Source: Maea johnstoni
Lineage: Eukaryota; Annelida; Polychaeta; Spionida; Magelonidae
NCBI GenBank assembly: GCA_963942565.1
Contig: OZ012698.1
Span: 27,846,113-27,910,112 of the forward strand
Length of the DNA: 64,000 bases
Direction: 5' to 3'
Shown here: positions 46,171-58,559 of the stretch, in pieces
How the letters are laid out: each line of letters starts with the position of its first letter
How positions within the stretch are numbered: position 1 is the stretch's first letter
The notes under the pieces: generated by a model
Database searches by the model: none
Seen by the model: the letters and a program-made list of their open reading frames with translations, nothing else
What the model was told of the DNA's origin: nothing
Program-made: the position numbers and the translations under genes

Positions 46171-46409
46171 TTATTAGGGCCTTGGTGGGAATCCATCTTT
46201 CTGCCAAATGTGAATGCAGCCCTCCATGATATAGTCATCCTCTTGGGTTTAATGGTTCATCTGGCTGCCAAATGTTAACACTCCTCAGAAAATATGAGTT
46301 TGATATGAGAGCAAAAATTTGCAATATTTGTGAACCGGCACACAGAAAGACGCATTGATTTGAATGAAAGACTGCATGGTATTCCTATTCAACCTTGAGA
46401 TATTCCTAA

Positions 46410-46630
46410 ACTCAATAATGCTTAAGAGTTACTTTTGAAATTGTCGTCTTGATCTTCGATACCTTTCACACTAACTTGGAAATTAAGAAATAAAAATACA
46501 AAATAATTGAAGGAGAGTTGTTGGTAATATACTGAATATCATTTCTCCTGCAAAGATATTTTCCAAACTTTGCTTTTGCCTGCATGATTTTATCAAAATT
46601 GCAATTGGCCAATGTGACCATTTATGGGGT
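46410..46630. mobile_element. MITE family A, diverged
   Basis: Core TAATTGAAGGAGAGTTGTTG and ATTTCTCCTGCAAAGATATT, ending CATTTATGGGG at a TAAC. It abuts the next copy almost directly. Confidence 0.6.
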
Positions 46631-46633
46631 AAC

Positions 46634-46822
46634 CCTGCAGCCTGACACTGTTGATAAAATCTTGCAAAAGCATACTTAGGTAAAGATTTGGTGGAGAAAT
46701 GTTAATGAAAATATTACCAATGACTCTTTCAAAATATTTTGTAAAATAATTCTCAATCACAAAGTTATTATCAAAAGTATCACTGTTCCAGACGACAATT
46801 TCTGGAAGAACTTTTTAATGGG
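46634..46822. mobile_element. MITE family A
   Basis: It begins CCTGCAGCCTGACACTG with GATTTGGTGGAGAAATGTTA and CTCTTTCAAAATATTTTG, and ends TTTTTAATGGG before TTAA 46823-46826. Confidence 0.65.
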
Positions 46823-47102
46823 TTAAGCTTGTAGACCACCTGAGCACTGTGGCAATGATTGGCAGCCCACAAGCACATGTGCAGGCCGCGGGGGTTGTAG
46901 GTATGTCAGCCTCGCCAGATTCTCCCCAGATTCCCGGACCTGATCCTTGAGATTATAACTGACTTGTAGCAAGCAGAACATCTCCCCTACCCGGCAAGAT
47001 TTCAGCAAGTGACAGGCCTACATATACATGTTTTGGGGCCATGGTTACTTGACTGTATCAGCGCAAATGGATAGCTATAAGGATGTGCTATTTTTGCCCT
47101 AA

Positions 47103-47296
47103 TTAACTAAATAATACCCAAAAGCAGGCTCACTATTTTGGTGAAAATTTATTGGTAAAAGCTTATTATGGAAAAGATATGACAAAGAAATGTTAAGCAG
47201 AACTATACCAACAATTCTCCTTCAAATATTTTGTTCAGTTATTTTCAAAAATATCTTAGATATTGCCTTCTGGATGAACTCTCAAGCATGGTTGGG
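47103..47296. mobile_element. MITE family A
   Basis: Family core words TATTTTGGTGAAAATTTATT and TCTCCTTCAAATATTTTG are present, ending CAAGCATGGTTGGG before TTAA 47297-47300. The left TTAA (47102-47105, AATTAACT) is plausible. Confidence 0.65.
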
Positions 47297-47351
47297 TTAA
47301 GAATTAAATACAATTTGTGAGGCCTGGGATATTTTCTGATCCATCTCAACA

Positions 47352-47557
47352 TTTATGCTGGTGGTGGTTAATTTTGTGATTATAAAATGATGCAAAACAA
47401 AACTGGAAAATGACTGAAACCCTACTCATATTGGTACTCATATGAGAGTACTCAGTGAGAGCTATCTTATGAATACTAACATGACAGGGTTTAGATGGTT
47501 TATAAAAATATTTGCATCCTTGTGCTTTCGACAAACTTAGCCTAAGCATTGGAAGGG
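47352..47557 (-). mobile_element. MITE family B, reverse orientation
   Basis: It reads TTTATGCTGGTGGTGG at the left and TAGCCTAAGCATTGGAAGGG before TTAA 47558-47561 at the right. Inside is GTACTCATATGAGAGTACTC. It lies 51 bp from a family-A copy. Confidence 0.75.
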
Positions 47558-47650
47558 TTAAATGGATTAGTGTAAACAAATATGTTGTTTTGACTTTAAA
47601 TAAGTTGGGTAGTCTGGGACTCTGACTGCAGGTTTCTGTTAACACATGAT

Positions 47651-48545
47651 ATTTCCTGCTGGGCTTGTGATAACCCGCGTCCTGTCAGCAAGTGTATTAG
47701 GTTTAAGTAGTGCTATCTTGGTGGAGCGTTGAGTGAAATCTACCTGATGGCTGCATACCTGAGACCTACAGGGACCGCCCCGATGGCTGAGTGGTCCATT
47801 TCCTGCTGTGTTAGTGATAACCCGCGTTCTGTCAGCAAGTGTATTAGGTTTAAGTAGTGCTATCTTGGTGGAGCGTTGAGTGAAATCTACCTGATGGCTG
47901 CATACCTGAGACCTACAGGGACCGCCCCGATGGCTGAGTGGTCCATTTCCTGCTGTGTTAGTGATAACCCGCGTTCTGTCAGCGAATGTATTAGGTTTAA
48001 GTAGTGCTATCTTGGTGGGGTGTTGAGTGAAATCTACCTTCTGGCTGCATACCTGAGCACTTCAGGGACCGCCCGATGGCTGAGTGGTCCAAGGCGCTGC
48101 AATTTCCTGCTGGGCTTGTGATAACCTGCGTCCTGTCAGAGAATGTATTAGGTTTAAGTAGTGCTATCTTGGTGGGGTGTTGAGTGAAATCTACCTGATG
48201 GCTGCATACCTGAGACCTACAGGGACCGCCTCGATAGCTGAGTGGTCCACGGCATTGCCATTCCCTGCTGTGTTAGTGATAACCCACGTCCTGTCAGTGA
48301 ATGTATTAGGTTTAAGTAGTGCTATCTTGGTGGGGCGTTGGGTGAAATCTACCTGATGGCTGCATACCTGAGACCTACAGGGACCGCCTCGATAGCTGAG
48401 TGGTCCAAGGCGTTGCACTCCAATTGTGCCATTTCCTGCTAGGTTTATGATAACCTGCATCCTGCCTGTATGATGTTTAAGTAGTGCTTTCTTGGCAGGG
48501 CACACCAAATAGCTGAGTGGTGCAAGGCGGTGCAAGGCATTGCCA
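47651..48545 (+). repeat. Tandem satellite with tRNA-Leu/Ser-like segment, six units
   Basis: Units of about 147-171 bp start TTTCCTGCT at 47652, 47799, 47946, 48103, 48260 (TTCCCTGCT) and 48432. Each contains TAGGTTTAAGTAGTGC(T/C)A and CTGGCTGCATACCTGAG or a variant. Most end GGGACCGCC.CGATGGCTGAGTGGTCC, which resembles the acceptor, D-arm and A-box of tRNA-Leu/Ser (TGGCYGAGTGGTCNAAGGC). No B-box or cloverleaf is seen. Confidence 0.9.
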
Positions 48546-48825
48546 CTTTCATCTGCACCTATCACACTTAGATAATAACTATGAAATGAAGCATAAATTC
48601 ACAAAATGTATGATGATTAGTTGTAGACAATGCTCTGAACACTTCTCTTGGAATATTCCTAGTCAACTATTGGAACAAAATATGAAAGTAACATATTTGC
48701 TCACAATATCAAAGGTGGTGTTCACAGCACAAGTGTTCACATCCAGAGGTTTGGCTGCATTCACTAGTATGGTGTATCGATTATTCTTGGGGTGTAATTT
48801 CTCATTTCCCTGGTTCCCTTCCGCA

Positions 48826-48839
48826 CCACTAGGTGGCGC
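48826..48839 (+). promoter_or_regulatory. CTCF-like motif CCACTAGGTGGCGC
   Basis: CCACTAGGTGGCGC fits the core CTCF consensus CCASYAGRKGGCRS at every position. It is the best of several such matches in the window. Binding is inferred from motif only. Confidence 0.45.
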
Positions 48840-48908
48840 AAGATTGTGAATTGATAGGGTAACAGCTGTGAAGGTGCTCCAGCTTCTATGCTGGCCCCAC
48901 TTCTCCTA

Positions 48909-49058
48909 ACCCTTCCAATGCTGAGGCTACTTTCGTTCACAGCACAAGGACACATTGATGATAATGATAAAGAATAATATAATGATGATGATGATGATAA
49001 CAATAATAATAATAATAATAAAAATAATAATAATAATGATAGTATTATAATAATAATA

Positions 49059-49091
<33 letters not shown>

Positions 49092-49462
49092 GTAATAGTA
49101 ATAATAATAATAAAAAATTATAACAATAATAATAATTCTAATGATGATAATAATAATGATAATAATAATGATAATAATAACAATAATAATAATAATAATT
49201 ATAAAATTTATAACAATAATAATAATTCCAATGATGATAATATTAATGATAATAATAATAATAATAATAATAATATTAATGATAATAATAATGATAATGA
49301 TAATAATGACAAATGAAAATTATAGTAATAATAATGGTAATGTAATAATAATAATAATGATAGAAATAATAATAAAAATAATGATAGCAAAAATTATGTT
49401 TGAAATAATATTAGTAATGATAATAACATTGATAAAAAGATAATAATAAAAATAATTAATAA
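48909..49462. repeat. MITE-B fragment followed by (AAT)n/(GAT)n microsatellite
   Basis: CCCTTCCAATGCTGAGGCTA (48910-48929) is the family-B start; it breaks off at about 48955. The sequence becomes (GAT)n/(AAT)n with AAC and AAA variants to about 49462. Inside the microsatellite a 70-bp block is duplicated (AATAATAATAATTCNAATGA at about 49128 and 49213). Confidence 0.88.
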
Positions 49463-49841
49463 ACAGTTTCATCATCTGTTACCTTAAGATATTGTTCAAA
49501 GAAAATGTGTCAAGAGTGTTCTTCTCACCTTCTTTGTGTTAGAGAAGGTCATACGTGGAGTGCAGTAGATTTCTGCTGCATTCTGGCTGATTTGACTTGC
49601 ATGACTCTCAGCCTCCTATTCTGCATGCCGGGATTGAGCCGTCATTGTAATGCACTTAAGAGGATTGGCTTTCCTGAGCCGCTGCTGCTGCTCGGTAAGC
49701 TCCATAAATGGATGAGGGAGAATGGTGGCTTCCCCCTGCATGCTTAGCTTTGGAAAGAAAGAACAGTTCTGGGCTAATAGTATTGTATTTTCTTTAATAT
49801 TATTAGCCCTGTATAGAGATTGTGGATAGCCAGTCAGGTTT

Positions 49842-50020
<179 letters not shown>

Positions 50021-50361
50021 ATGCATATCCTTGGATGGATTTATATCCATTGAAAAAAGAAAGATGTCTTTCAAAAAATAAAAATCGACTTCTTGGAATC
50101 GGTTGTATTTTCCATCTTCTCAGACAGAGTTTGCCTTTAGCCATTACCGTTGTTCTGGTGGATAGGCAATCCCGTCGTATGTTCCTGGGGTGCCTCCTGG
50201 CTATGTTCGTAACTCACTGATGCATGCTGGGGTTGGCTTTAGGATGACCAGTGGCCAGGCCCACAGCAGCTGCTGGTAGAGGTGTGTGGTCAGCCCTGTG
50301 ACGTGCGACTTCTTGCACATTCTCATAATCTGAAGCATCTCTCGGCCATCTTCTCAGCTGT

Positions 50362-50752
50362 TGCATCATGGGATTGCTCAAGGTGATGTTCTCCAGTTTG
50401 GCACTCTCACAATTGAGTTTGGAATTTCCAGCTGTCAGGTGCATTGTGGGATGGTTTTGACATTGCCCAGCCATACTCTCATTAAGGATCGTATCTGTGG
50501 TACCTCTTGGGCAATCTTGTTGGCACCCCATTGCATCATGGGACTGCTTAAGTTGATGTTCTCCCGCTTGGAACTTACGATTCCTTAGCTGTCTGGTGCA
50601 TTGTGGGATGGTTTTTGACATTGTCCAGCCATACAATCTGCATCAATCCTATCAGTGGTGTACAGTATGAGGTATCTTGTCAAGTGCCCAGTGCATTATG
50701 GGACAGCTTTGACATAGCCCAGCCTTCGTCAAGTGCCAAGTGCATCACGGGA
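50362..50752 (-). repeat. Repeat array with six ZNF143-like TGCATNNYGGGA motifs
   Basis: TGCATCATGGGA (50362, 50532), TGCATTGTGGGA (50440, 50597), TGCATTATGGGA (50692) and TGCATCACGGGA (50741) occur within 390 bp. The first four belong to two units about 160-170 bp apart (with GATGTTCTCC and CAGCCATAC); the last two share AGTGC...GACATAGCCCAGCC. Reversed, the motif is TCCCANAATGCA-like, the core of the ZNF143/THAP11 site. Confidence 0.7.
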
Positions 50753-51493
50753 CAGTTTTAACATAGCCCAGCCCGAACCTCTATGGATCACGCACCTCTT
50801 GATAGATGATATCCTTTGCCCTGGGTACCTCTAATACCATCTTGTCTGCCCACTGGTCCATTATGAGATTACTGTGTGGATTGCCAGCAAGGCCTACTCA
50901 GCAGGACTGGCTAATGTTGCACAGCTTATGTTTGTACCACAAGTATGTTAACTAGTGCCAAACCAAGCCACATTCACAATATTCACTCCTCTTTAGACGT
51001 TTTGAGCTAATTTCAAAGGGGTCATAAATGTATCATTTTAAGCTACACTTCCTTAAAAATGACTAGCCATTTTGGCAGCCAGAGCCTATGGTGTAGGTTA
51101 ACGTAATACCCAGGGAAAACCATTGATTTACTGCAAGTCATTGGTACCTCCGTCACATGCTTACTTTGTACTACATATTTCCAAAGTTCTAGTCTGAGTG
51201 TTGGGTGTCATTCATGGACCCCTCTTGCTATAGGCCATCCTTGGCCTATATGCCTGCTAAAGGCATGGCACAGATTAATAGTGACCAGTCTCCAAATCTT
51301 AGTTAAGACCCTGTTTGACCATCTAGGTATGTTTTCCATGGACCCCCCCCCCCCCCCCTCCTCCTCGCTATTGGCCCTACATGTTGTATAGGGCATGGAG
51401 TAACATTGGTCTTATCTTGAGTGAATTATGTTTGACTATTTGGTATGTTTTTTTTCATGCCACCCTCCCCCTCCTTGCTGTAGGTCCCATATG

Positions 51494-52440
51494 TGATTCC
51501 AGGCCTGCTGTAGCAGTGGTGGTCTTATCTTGTCTGTGAATTACTTGGCCGAGGGGAATAAAGTGTCTGAGATAAAACTAGAGCAGTGAACACAAGTGAT
51601 TAAAGAGACCGACATCATCCAAGAATGTCTCAATACTAGATTCTTTTTTCCTAGCCTTGTGTATAGGCTGCATAATTTTTCTAACTTCTCTATCTTAAAA
51701 CTTTAATTGTTTTACATACTTGAAGATGAGTCTGTGTTTAGTTTTTAGAATGCTCACCAGGTGGCTACCATAGGATCTTCGTAATTGGCTGGTGTGAGTG
51801 ACCACCCCTGGCGCCATCTATGTCAACCATAAGACACTATATCGTAGACCCTGCTTGTGATTCCAGGCCTGCTGTAGCAGTGGTGGTCTTATCTTGTCTG
51901 TGAATTACTTGGCCGAGTGGAATAAAGTGTCTGAGATAAAGCTGGAGCGGTGAACAGGAGTGACATCTGGTGATTAAAGAGACCGACATCATCCAAGAAT
52001 GTCAGGAAGATAATCCTAGCTGCTTTTTTCCTAGCCTTGGGTATAGGCTGCATAATTTTTCTCGATTCTCTTAGTTGTTTTACATACTTGAAGATGAGTC
52101 TGTGTTTAGTTTTTAGAATGCTCACCAGGTGGCTACCATACAATCCTTTTAATTGGCTGTTGTGAGTGGCCACCCATGGCGCCATCTATCTCAACCACAA
52201 GACACTATCACATAGGCCCTGCATGTGAATCCAGGGCTGGTGTAGTAGTGGTGGTCTTATCTTGTCTGTGAATTACTTGGCGGAGTGGAATTGGAAGTGT
52301 CTGAGATAAAGCTAGAGCGGTGAACACAGTTGACATCTGGTGATTAAAGAGACCGACATCGGCCAAGAATGTCAGGGTTCATGTCTAGGTGCCTTATCCT
52401 TAGCCTACCTAGCCTATAGGCTAATCTATTCCTATAATTT
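51494..52440. repeat. Three tandem units of about 365 bp
   Basis: Units start near 51494, 51858 and 52228 with GATTCCAGGCCTGCTGTAGC (third diverged) and TGGTCTTATCTTGTCTGTGA. They contain GAGACCGACATC. Units 1 and 2 end with TGGCGCCATCTA at 51809 and 52177. The interrupted minus-strand reading frame across it is an artefact. Confidence 0.9.
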
Positions 52441-52923
52441 CTGTTAATAACCTGAATCATATACCCAACTCAGAAACTGAGAATCTTCTATATTTCCTCT
52501 AATTGTGTCTGAATCTACCCCCCCCCCCCCCCCAAAAAAAAAGGAGAAATATCTACAAGAAAACAACTTTCGACGCACCAAATCTTTTTTTTTGAGAAAT
52601 CATATTTTATTCTCAAGTAATTTCTAAAAGTATTATGATATCCTCTCAACAATTGCTTATTAACCCTTGGCCTTTGGCATGTGCACATTGCCAAGACTTA
52701 AGGATGACTTACATGATCTATTGCCTCTGAGAAAGCTGTTTACTCTGGCTAGACTCACACTAACCAGTAAGAGTCAGTTCTATTTACCTATAACTCTGGG
52801 TACCGAGCCAAGGAAATCTCCATGGGAACCTGCTTCCAATAAACACAGCTGACGGAGGTGCCGTTAACCCTATGATGCCGGTAGTGTCCAATATTATCTT
52901 AACCATTTTCATGATATCTTTAA

Positions 52924-53129
52924 CCCTTTCCATGCTGAAACTACTTTCGTCCATGGCAACAAAAAAAAAAAAAGTTTTAAAAACCATCTAAACCCTATGA
53001 TGTTGGTATTCATTGGAAATCTCTCACTTGGTACTAATAGATGTGAACCCATGTGCCATGGTTCAAGTCATTTATTGACCTTTTTGCATCATTTTGTATT
53101 GACTGAATTAACCACCACCAGCCAAAGGG
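52924..53129 (+). mobile_element. MITE family B
   Basis: TTAA (52920-52923) then CCCTTTCCATGCTGAAACTA, AAACCATCTAAACCCTATGA and GAACCCATGTGCCATGG, ending ACCACCAGCCAAAGGG with a damaged TTAA. Confidence 0.75.
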
Positions 53130-53204
53130 TTTATAACCAGTGCAATTTCCAAAATTTGATCAAAACCCAACCAATGGATTTGCTATATGTATTCTTGTAA
53201 CCTC

Positions 53205-53414
53205 AGACTTGTAATGGACGTCTGGAGCCACAATTGCCTTGAAGTGGAAACATCTTACTGACCAGAGCATTTTTTGTAGAATAAAAATTTGAACAAGAAA
53301 AGTTCAAGCACACAACTCTTTTAGAAATATTTTTGTGAGTCAGTGCTTAATTGTGTAGTTATTTCATAAAGTCATGGGTCCAATCTCAAGGAGATTGCCC
53401 AATACTATTGGGTT
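53205..53414. mobile_element. MITE family A, diverged
   Basis: Core words CTTACTGACCAGAGCA, CACAACTCTTTTAGAAATAT and TTAATTGTGTAGTTATTTC; ends CAATACTATTGGG (53400-53412). It directly follows a family-B copy at about 75 bp. Confidence 0.5.
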
Positions 53415-53559
53415 GCAGTAGATGGCAGTATGAGTTTTATGTGGGTGATGTAGTAGTGTGCCAATAACCAGTACATGCTGCAGGACTCAAATCGCCGCAA
53501 TAGAGGGAAACAATCCTGTTAATTGCTCATTAAATCTGTGTTTCCGCCTCGTGCCGTGA

Positions 53560-54600
53560 TGGCTCACACCTGACTAGCCTTCAGCTCAGCCGCCACCGCA
53601 TCCCTGAAACAACTCCTTGGCGACGCCACGGCAACCCCAGCAGAGCAGCTGCAGGAGAGGCTAGCCGGCTCCCAGGGGTTGAAATAAAGACATCTTTGGG
53701 ATCTTTCTAAGGGGTAGAAAAGTTGTTAATGTGACTAGCTTTCAGCTCTGCAGCCTGATGAGGAAATCAGCATCTCTGAAACAACTCCTTGGCGACGCCA
53801 CGGCAACCCCAGCACAGCAGCTGCAGGAGAGGATAGCCAGCTCCCAGGGGTTGAAATAAAGAGATCTTGGGGATCTTTCTAAGGGGGTAAAAAAGTTGTT
53901 AATGTGACTTAGCCTTCAGCTCTGCCTGATGAGGAAATTAACATTCCTGAAACAACTCTTTGGCGACGCCATGACAACAGCTCGGCAACTGCAGGAGAGG
54001 CTAGCCGGCTCCAAGGGGTTGAAATTAAAAATTTGTTAAGGGGTATACTCTTTCCAAGGAATTGAAATTTGATTTATATATGACAAGACTTTAGCATAGC
54101 CTGGTAACGAAAAATCAGAATCTCTGAAACAACTCCATGTCGACAGCACTGAAGCTGCTGTAGAGGATGGCCGTTGAAATAAACCCAGGGGTCGAAATAA
54201 AGAAATATTTGTTAAGAGGAGTACTCTTTTCAAGGGATTGAAATTTGGTTTATGTGACTGTACTAACCTTTAGCTCAGCCTGATGACAAAAATCAGAACA
54301 TTTGATTCATTACTCTATGGCAACTCCACGGCAACAGCAAGAAGCTACTTAAAAGACTGGCCTTGATCCCATTGAAGAAATCATAATCCCTGAAACAACT
54401 CTTAGGTGACTTCATGTCAACAACAGAGTTGAGACTAGACATGCAGTGTGGCCATCTTACAGGAGTTGAAATAAAGAAAAAGAGAGAAACTGAAAGTTGT
54501 ACACTTTCTCAGGAGTAGATATGACTGGCATTCATTCCAGCTAAATAATAAAATCAGTATCCCTAAAGGAATTCCATATCACAAGGACTAAAGAGGAATA
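53560..54600. repeat. Satellite of about 175-bp units, progressively diverged
   Basis: CCTGAAACAACTCCTTGG-type words occur at about 53602, 53775, 53946, 54123 and 54389, a spacing of 171-177 bp except for one longer gap. Units share GGCGACGCCACGGCAACCCC, CAGCTGCAGGAGAGG and GGGGTTGAAATAAAGA. The first two units are nearly identical and later ones decay, so array growth was probably at the 5' side. Confidence 0.9.
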
Positions 54601-55119
54601 TCTGAACAAATATTGTCTCTGTTTCATAGCAGGCATTTGTGTGAGTTTCAGCTGACCTGTAAATCTTTCAGGCCACACCTCAAATTCATAGTGAAATATC
54701 TTCGAAGCTTTGGCCAACTATGAGAAGTGATTGAAGGAGTGTGGTGAAGTATGCAAAGTGCTGCCACCTATAGTTTGGCAACCAAACCACATATTCCAAA
54801 TCAAGGCTTTGAGACCAATTAACCCTCGATTGGCCTCAAAACACCACTGTTTATTGTATTTCTAAAAATGCTTCTTGTTGAAAGTATTTGCAAAAAATAA
54901 TGTTAATCAAACAATAAATTCAAAATTAACTTCAATATGAAATTTTGCTCATTGATGCATAGATGGTTTCAGAATTTGAAAATACACTTAACAGCAGATT
55001 CAATCATTCTATGTAAAACAATGGATTGAATGTTAACTAGTTTTCTCTTTAATCCAGAACCATGTGTGAATGCGGACGATGATAAGCTGTGTTCACAATA
55101 TGAATAGGTTATATTATGT

Positions 55120-55280
55120 AGATGAATGAATGGATGTGGGATATGAGAAGTGGGATATGTGGATGATGAGTTGACAAATGAATAAATGAATGAAAGAAAG
55201 AAAGAATGAATGAATCGGTAGATTGATTAATGAACGAGCAATTGTTGAAAAAGAATAAAAAAGAATGAATGAATAAAAAG
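55120..55280. repeat. (GAAT)n/(GAAA)n imperfect repeat
   Basis: GAATGAATGGATG (55123), AAATGAATGAAAGAAAGAAA (55184) and GAATGAATGAATAAAAAG (55263) on the sense strand. Low-complexity only. Confidence 0.85.
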
Positions 55281-55733
55281 TTGTTATTCAAATGTAATTA
55301 AAGGTGTCTTTTCATATTATAGTATGCCAAGGTGAGAATATATATTCTTTTACTTAACGGTGATAAAAGTGTTTGGGAGATTTGACCTAAGTATAGATCT
55401 TAAGAAAGTGCTATGATATTTAAAGCGATGATTGGAATCATTTGGTAAGTATATTATACTATGGAATTTTAACTCTAATTTTGTTAACATTCATGAAGAA
55501 TCAGCAATGTGAGATTAAAAAGATTATATACATAGCAATTCACATTTCATTGGATAGTATACAAATATTTGTTAAGTGTTGATATGTTAAATGAATAAAA
55601 TCACGTAAAGTAATCAATTATTTTGTAATTCTTATTAAAGATTTCCTTAGTATTATATTGTCAGTATATGAATGTGTGCATTTACTGGATTTCCTTTTTA
55701 GCTGTTTACTTATTGCTAATTTGCATATTTCAG

Positions 55734-55944
55734 GTCATGTGATCAGGCCAGGAGGATCACCCCAGCAATATCGAGAACATCCACCACACTTCCTTTCGCA
55801 GCAAAACCGCAAAATGTCGGCGCCTGTCTTCTCCCAAGTACATCCACAAACCGTGGACGAGCGCTTCCTCTCAAGGTCACCAGAGATCGAGAATATACCC
55901 GAAAAATTAGAATACCCGGAGGATGACCGAATAAAGTTTGTCAA
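55734..55944 (+). CDS. FARP1/2: FARP-like protein, linker exon after the giant exon
   Basis: This 211-nt exon reads (G)HVIRPGGSPQQYREHPPHF, then SQQNRKMSAPVFSQVHPQT and VDERFLSRSPEIENIPEKLE. It belongs to the Ser/Pro-rich linker between FERM-FA and DH and has no named domain. Acceptor TTGCATATTTCAG has phase 1, which requires one base from the giant exon (donor proposed at 22797). The exit is phase 2 (GTCAA|GTAAGG, giving Lys with the next exon). Coding is supported by frame continuity on both sides; the only uncertainty is which upstream donor is used. Confidence 0.85.
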
Positions 55945-56777
55945 GTAAGGAGTTATTTTTCTATTTGTAATTGTAGATGGCATCATTGAGCCTCATTCCG
56001 TAGTGATCAGATTCTCGTTGTCGTAGCTCCACACCTGTAGTTGCAGTATTTGCCACCAGGTGGCTTTGCACCGAGATATAAAAATCAATCGAACAATCGG
56101 GGTGTCTCAAAAATTCCTTCTCAATATTTCGGAGTTTGTTAATATCATAGTGGTCATAACTATGCATGTGATCGAGATTTGCGAAGTTGTTGAAAGTATC
56201 TTGATTACCATATTTTCGCAATATTCAAGATTCCATAGAAACATGTCAGATTTCATCATGTAATAAGTTCTAAAAAGAAAGCATCATGAAATTTTTTGAA
56301 AAAATTATTTTTGAAATTTTAGTTTATTTGAAATTTTGACAAAAATTGTAAAAGGTAATCTTCTACATCCCTTATGATGTATTTTGAATTTTTGGGGCAC
56401 CTAATGATTGGTTTATCTACCTGTTAGAGATTACACCACTCCCACTCTGATTTCCTGTGAAATTAATTATTCGTAGATGTATCGTGTAGCACACTTCGTG
56501 TCCATTTCATTTCAACATTCTCTCATTCATTCACTTCACATTCATTCAAACCACGCTTTGTTTTTGCCATATTCATATTCTCTTATTATCACAAATGGTC
56601 ACATTACTCTAAGAAACCTCTCTTCATTACTCATCTGTCATAATTTAATTATTAACCCTGCTCAACGCAAATTATTTCTACTGGACAATGAAATACTTTT
56701 TTTTCTGCTATCACTATGATGTATCATATATATCATCCAGTTCTCTTACTACAAAATTCTACAAAATCCTTTAATCC

Positions 56778-57037
56778 TTTAATCACCATATTTAACAACA
56801 TTTCTCTAATTACCATATTTTAAGATATTCTCTAATTACCATATTTGGTGACATTCTCTAATCACCCTTTTTGAAGAAATTATCTAATTACCATATTTGG
56901 CAACTTTTCTCTATTTACCATGACATTTACATGATGACATTTCCTAATTACCATAAATTGACAGCATTCTCTCAATATCACCATATTTGAAGGCAATCTC
57001 TAATTACCATATCTGACGACATTCTCTAATTGCACAG
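56778..57037. repeat. Minisatellite of TAATTACCATATTTG units
   Basis: CTAATTACCATATTT-like units recur irregularly every 25-60 bp with ACATTCTCTAA between them. Each unit contains the homeodomain core TAATTA. Confidence 0.82.
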
Positions 57038-57988
57038 GTGGAGTTTATTTTCATTACCGACCACCAGGTGACGATTGCATGTATTGTGAAGATTTGTCTT
57101 CCTCGCAAACCTTTTTTTGTAAAAGCATGCAGAATAAATAACAGGAACAAATTTTTTTTAAAAGTGTCTTGATGAATATTTGTTAAGTTTCTTGAAACTC
57201 CTAAGTTGGATAAGTGAAACTCAGGCAGTGCTATTCTAAAGGTGCGGAAAGGTCTTTTTATTTCCTTTCCTTGGATAATTGCATTTCATAATTAAGGCAA
57301 CACTCTTTTACCTTTTTACAAGTGGTTGGGATCTTCCTCACTTCTAGAATAATTTCAGGATATGGCATAAATTCCAAAAAAAAAAGGGAAGAAAAATGAT
57401 ATGGGACCAACAAGGTCGAAACATAAGAATGTTCACGTATCAAAAATTGCATATACAAATTGTACAATCAGAATGCTTTATTCATGCTTTTGTTCAAGTA
57501 TTTTCTTCCAAATGATTTTCAAGTTTAATAAGTGATCAACCACTTATACGCTGATTCCCCTACCCTGTCATTGGCTGTTTGAATGATAATGATACTTGCA
57601 TGGCATATGAAGATAAACGATTACAATTATTATAGATAATTCATCAATATGGTTTGTCAGTTATTCCAAAATTTACTCCCAAATTTCCTTTACTGTTTTA
57701 TCCTTCCTCTTCCTATAATAATATCTATAAATACCCCCCCCCCCCCCCCCCACAATCACACTCAAGTTTCTTGCTAACTTATCCAGTCATTCTCCTTCCC
57801 TTGATAAATTGCTATAAACATATACAAATATGGCATCTGATAGGGAATTTACTAGACAAGTGTAATTTTAAGTACACCTTGATTAAATCCCTTTAAGGTT
57901 TCCTTAAATGTGTCTGTGTTTAAGGTTGCAATAACAACTCCATACAAATATCTCCAGAGAAAGGGTGTTTAAATACAGTCCAAATTAA

Positions 57989-58210
57989 CCCATTCACACT
58001 CCGAGTTTCTCTAGAAAGTGTAGTCTGCTACTTTCGTACTTTTGTAAATAACTCGGGAATAAAGCAAAAGTTATCAAAATATTTGAAGGAGAGTTGTCGT
58101 TTGAACTCTGGTTAACATTTCTCCTTCAAATATTTTCTAAAAAAATGCCTTGATAGAAAAATATATACAAAATCGTCAGGCCTGTTTTGGCCGCTGTGAG
58201 CATTAATGGG
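57989..58210. mobile_element. MITE family A, complete copy
   Basis: A 222-bp element with TTAA at 57985-57988 and 58211-58214, ends CCCATTCACACTCCGAG...GAGCATTAATGGG, and core AAAATATTTGAAGGAGAGTT / TTTCTCCTTCAAATATTTTC. It is the cleanest copy, useful as family reference. Confidence 0.88.
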
Positions 58211-58559
58211 TTAATCCATTTGCATATGGAAATGGATTTTATCAATAGTTGAAAAGTATTAGGAAGAGGATTTGTCATATTTAAATGGAACAGCAACTTT
58301 GAGTCAGATATTTTTTCAAAATATTGCTTTTTAAACTAGATGTTTTTAGATCAGGTATACACTTCTTCTAAGAAAGGGTCAAAAGCTCTTTGCCAGTCTC
58401 ATTCTAATGACCCAAGTCTGAATCGCAGTTTTTTTTAATGACATTTCATACTATATTCAACTATAAAACCTCCTCTATTTTACTGTGTACCCCATCCTTG
58501 TTGAATTCAAAGCCCCATTCTTTTCTAGAGCAAGAGTTCAGAATTGGATTCTGGAATTG

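Noticed and set aside
47651-48545. tRNA genes suggested by TGGCTGAGTGGTCC segments
   Set aside because: Only the 5' half of a Leu/Ser-like tRNA is present. I see no anticodon stem, B-box or T-arm, and the segments sit inside a satellite.
50214-50636. 140-codon minus-strand frame
   Set aside because: It spans the repeated ZNF143-like units and repeats its own sequence; no initiation or splice context is visible.
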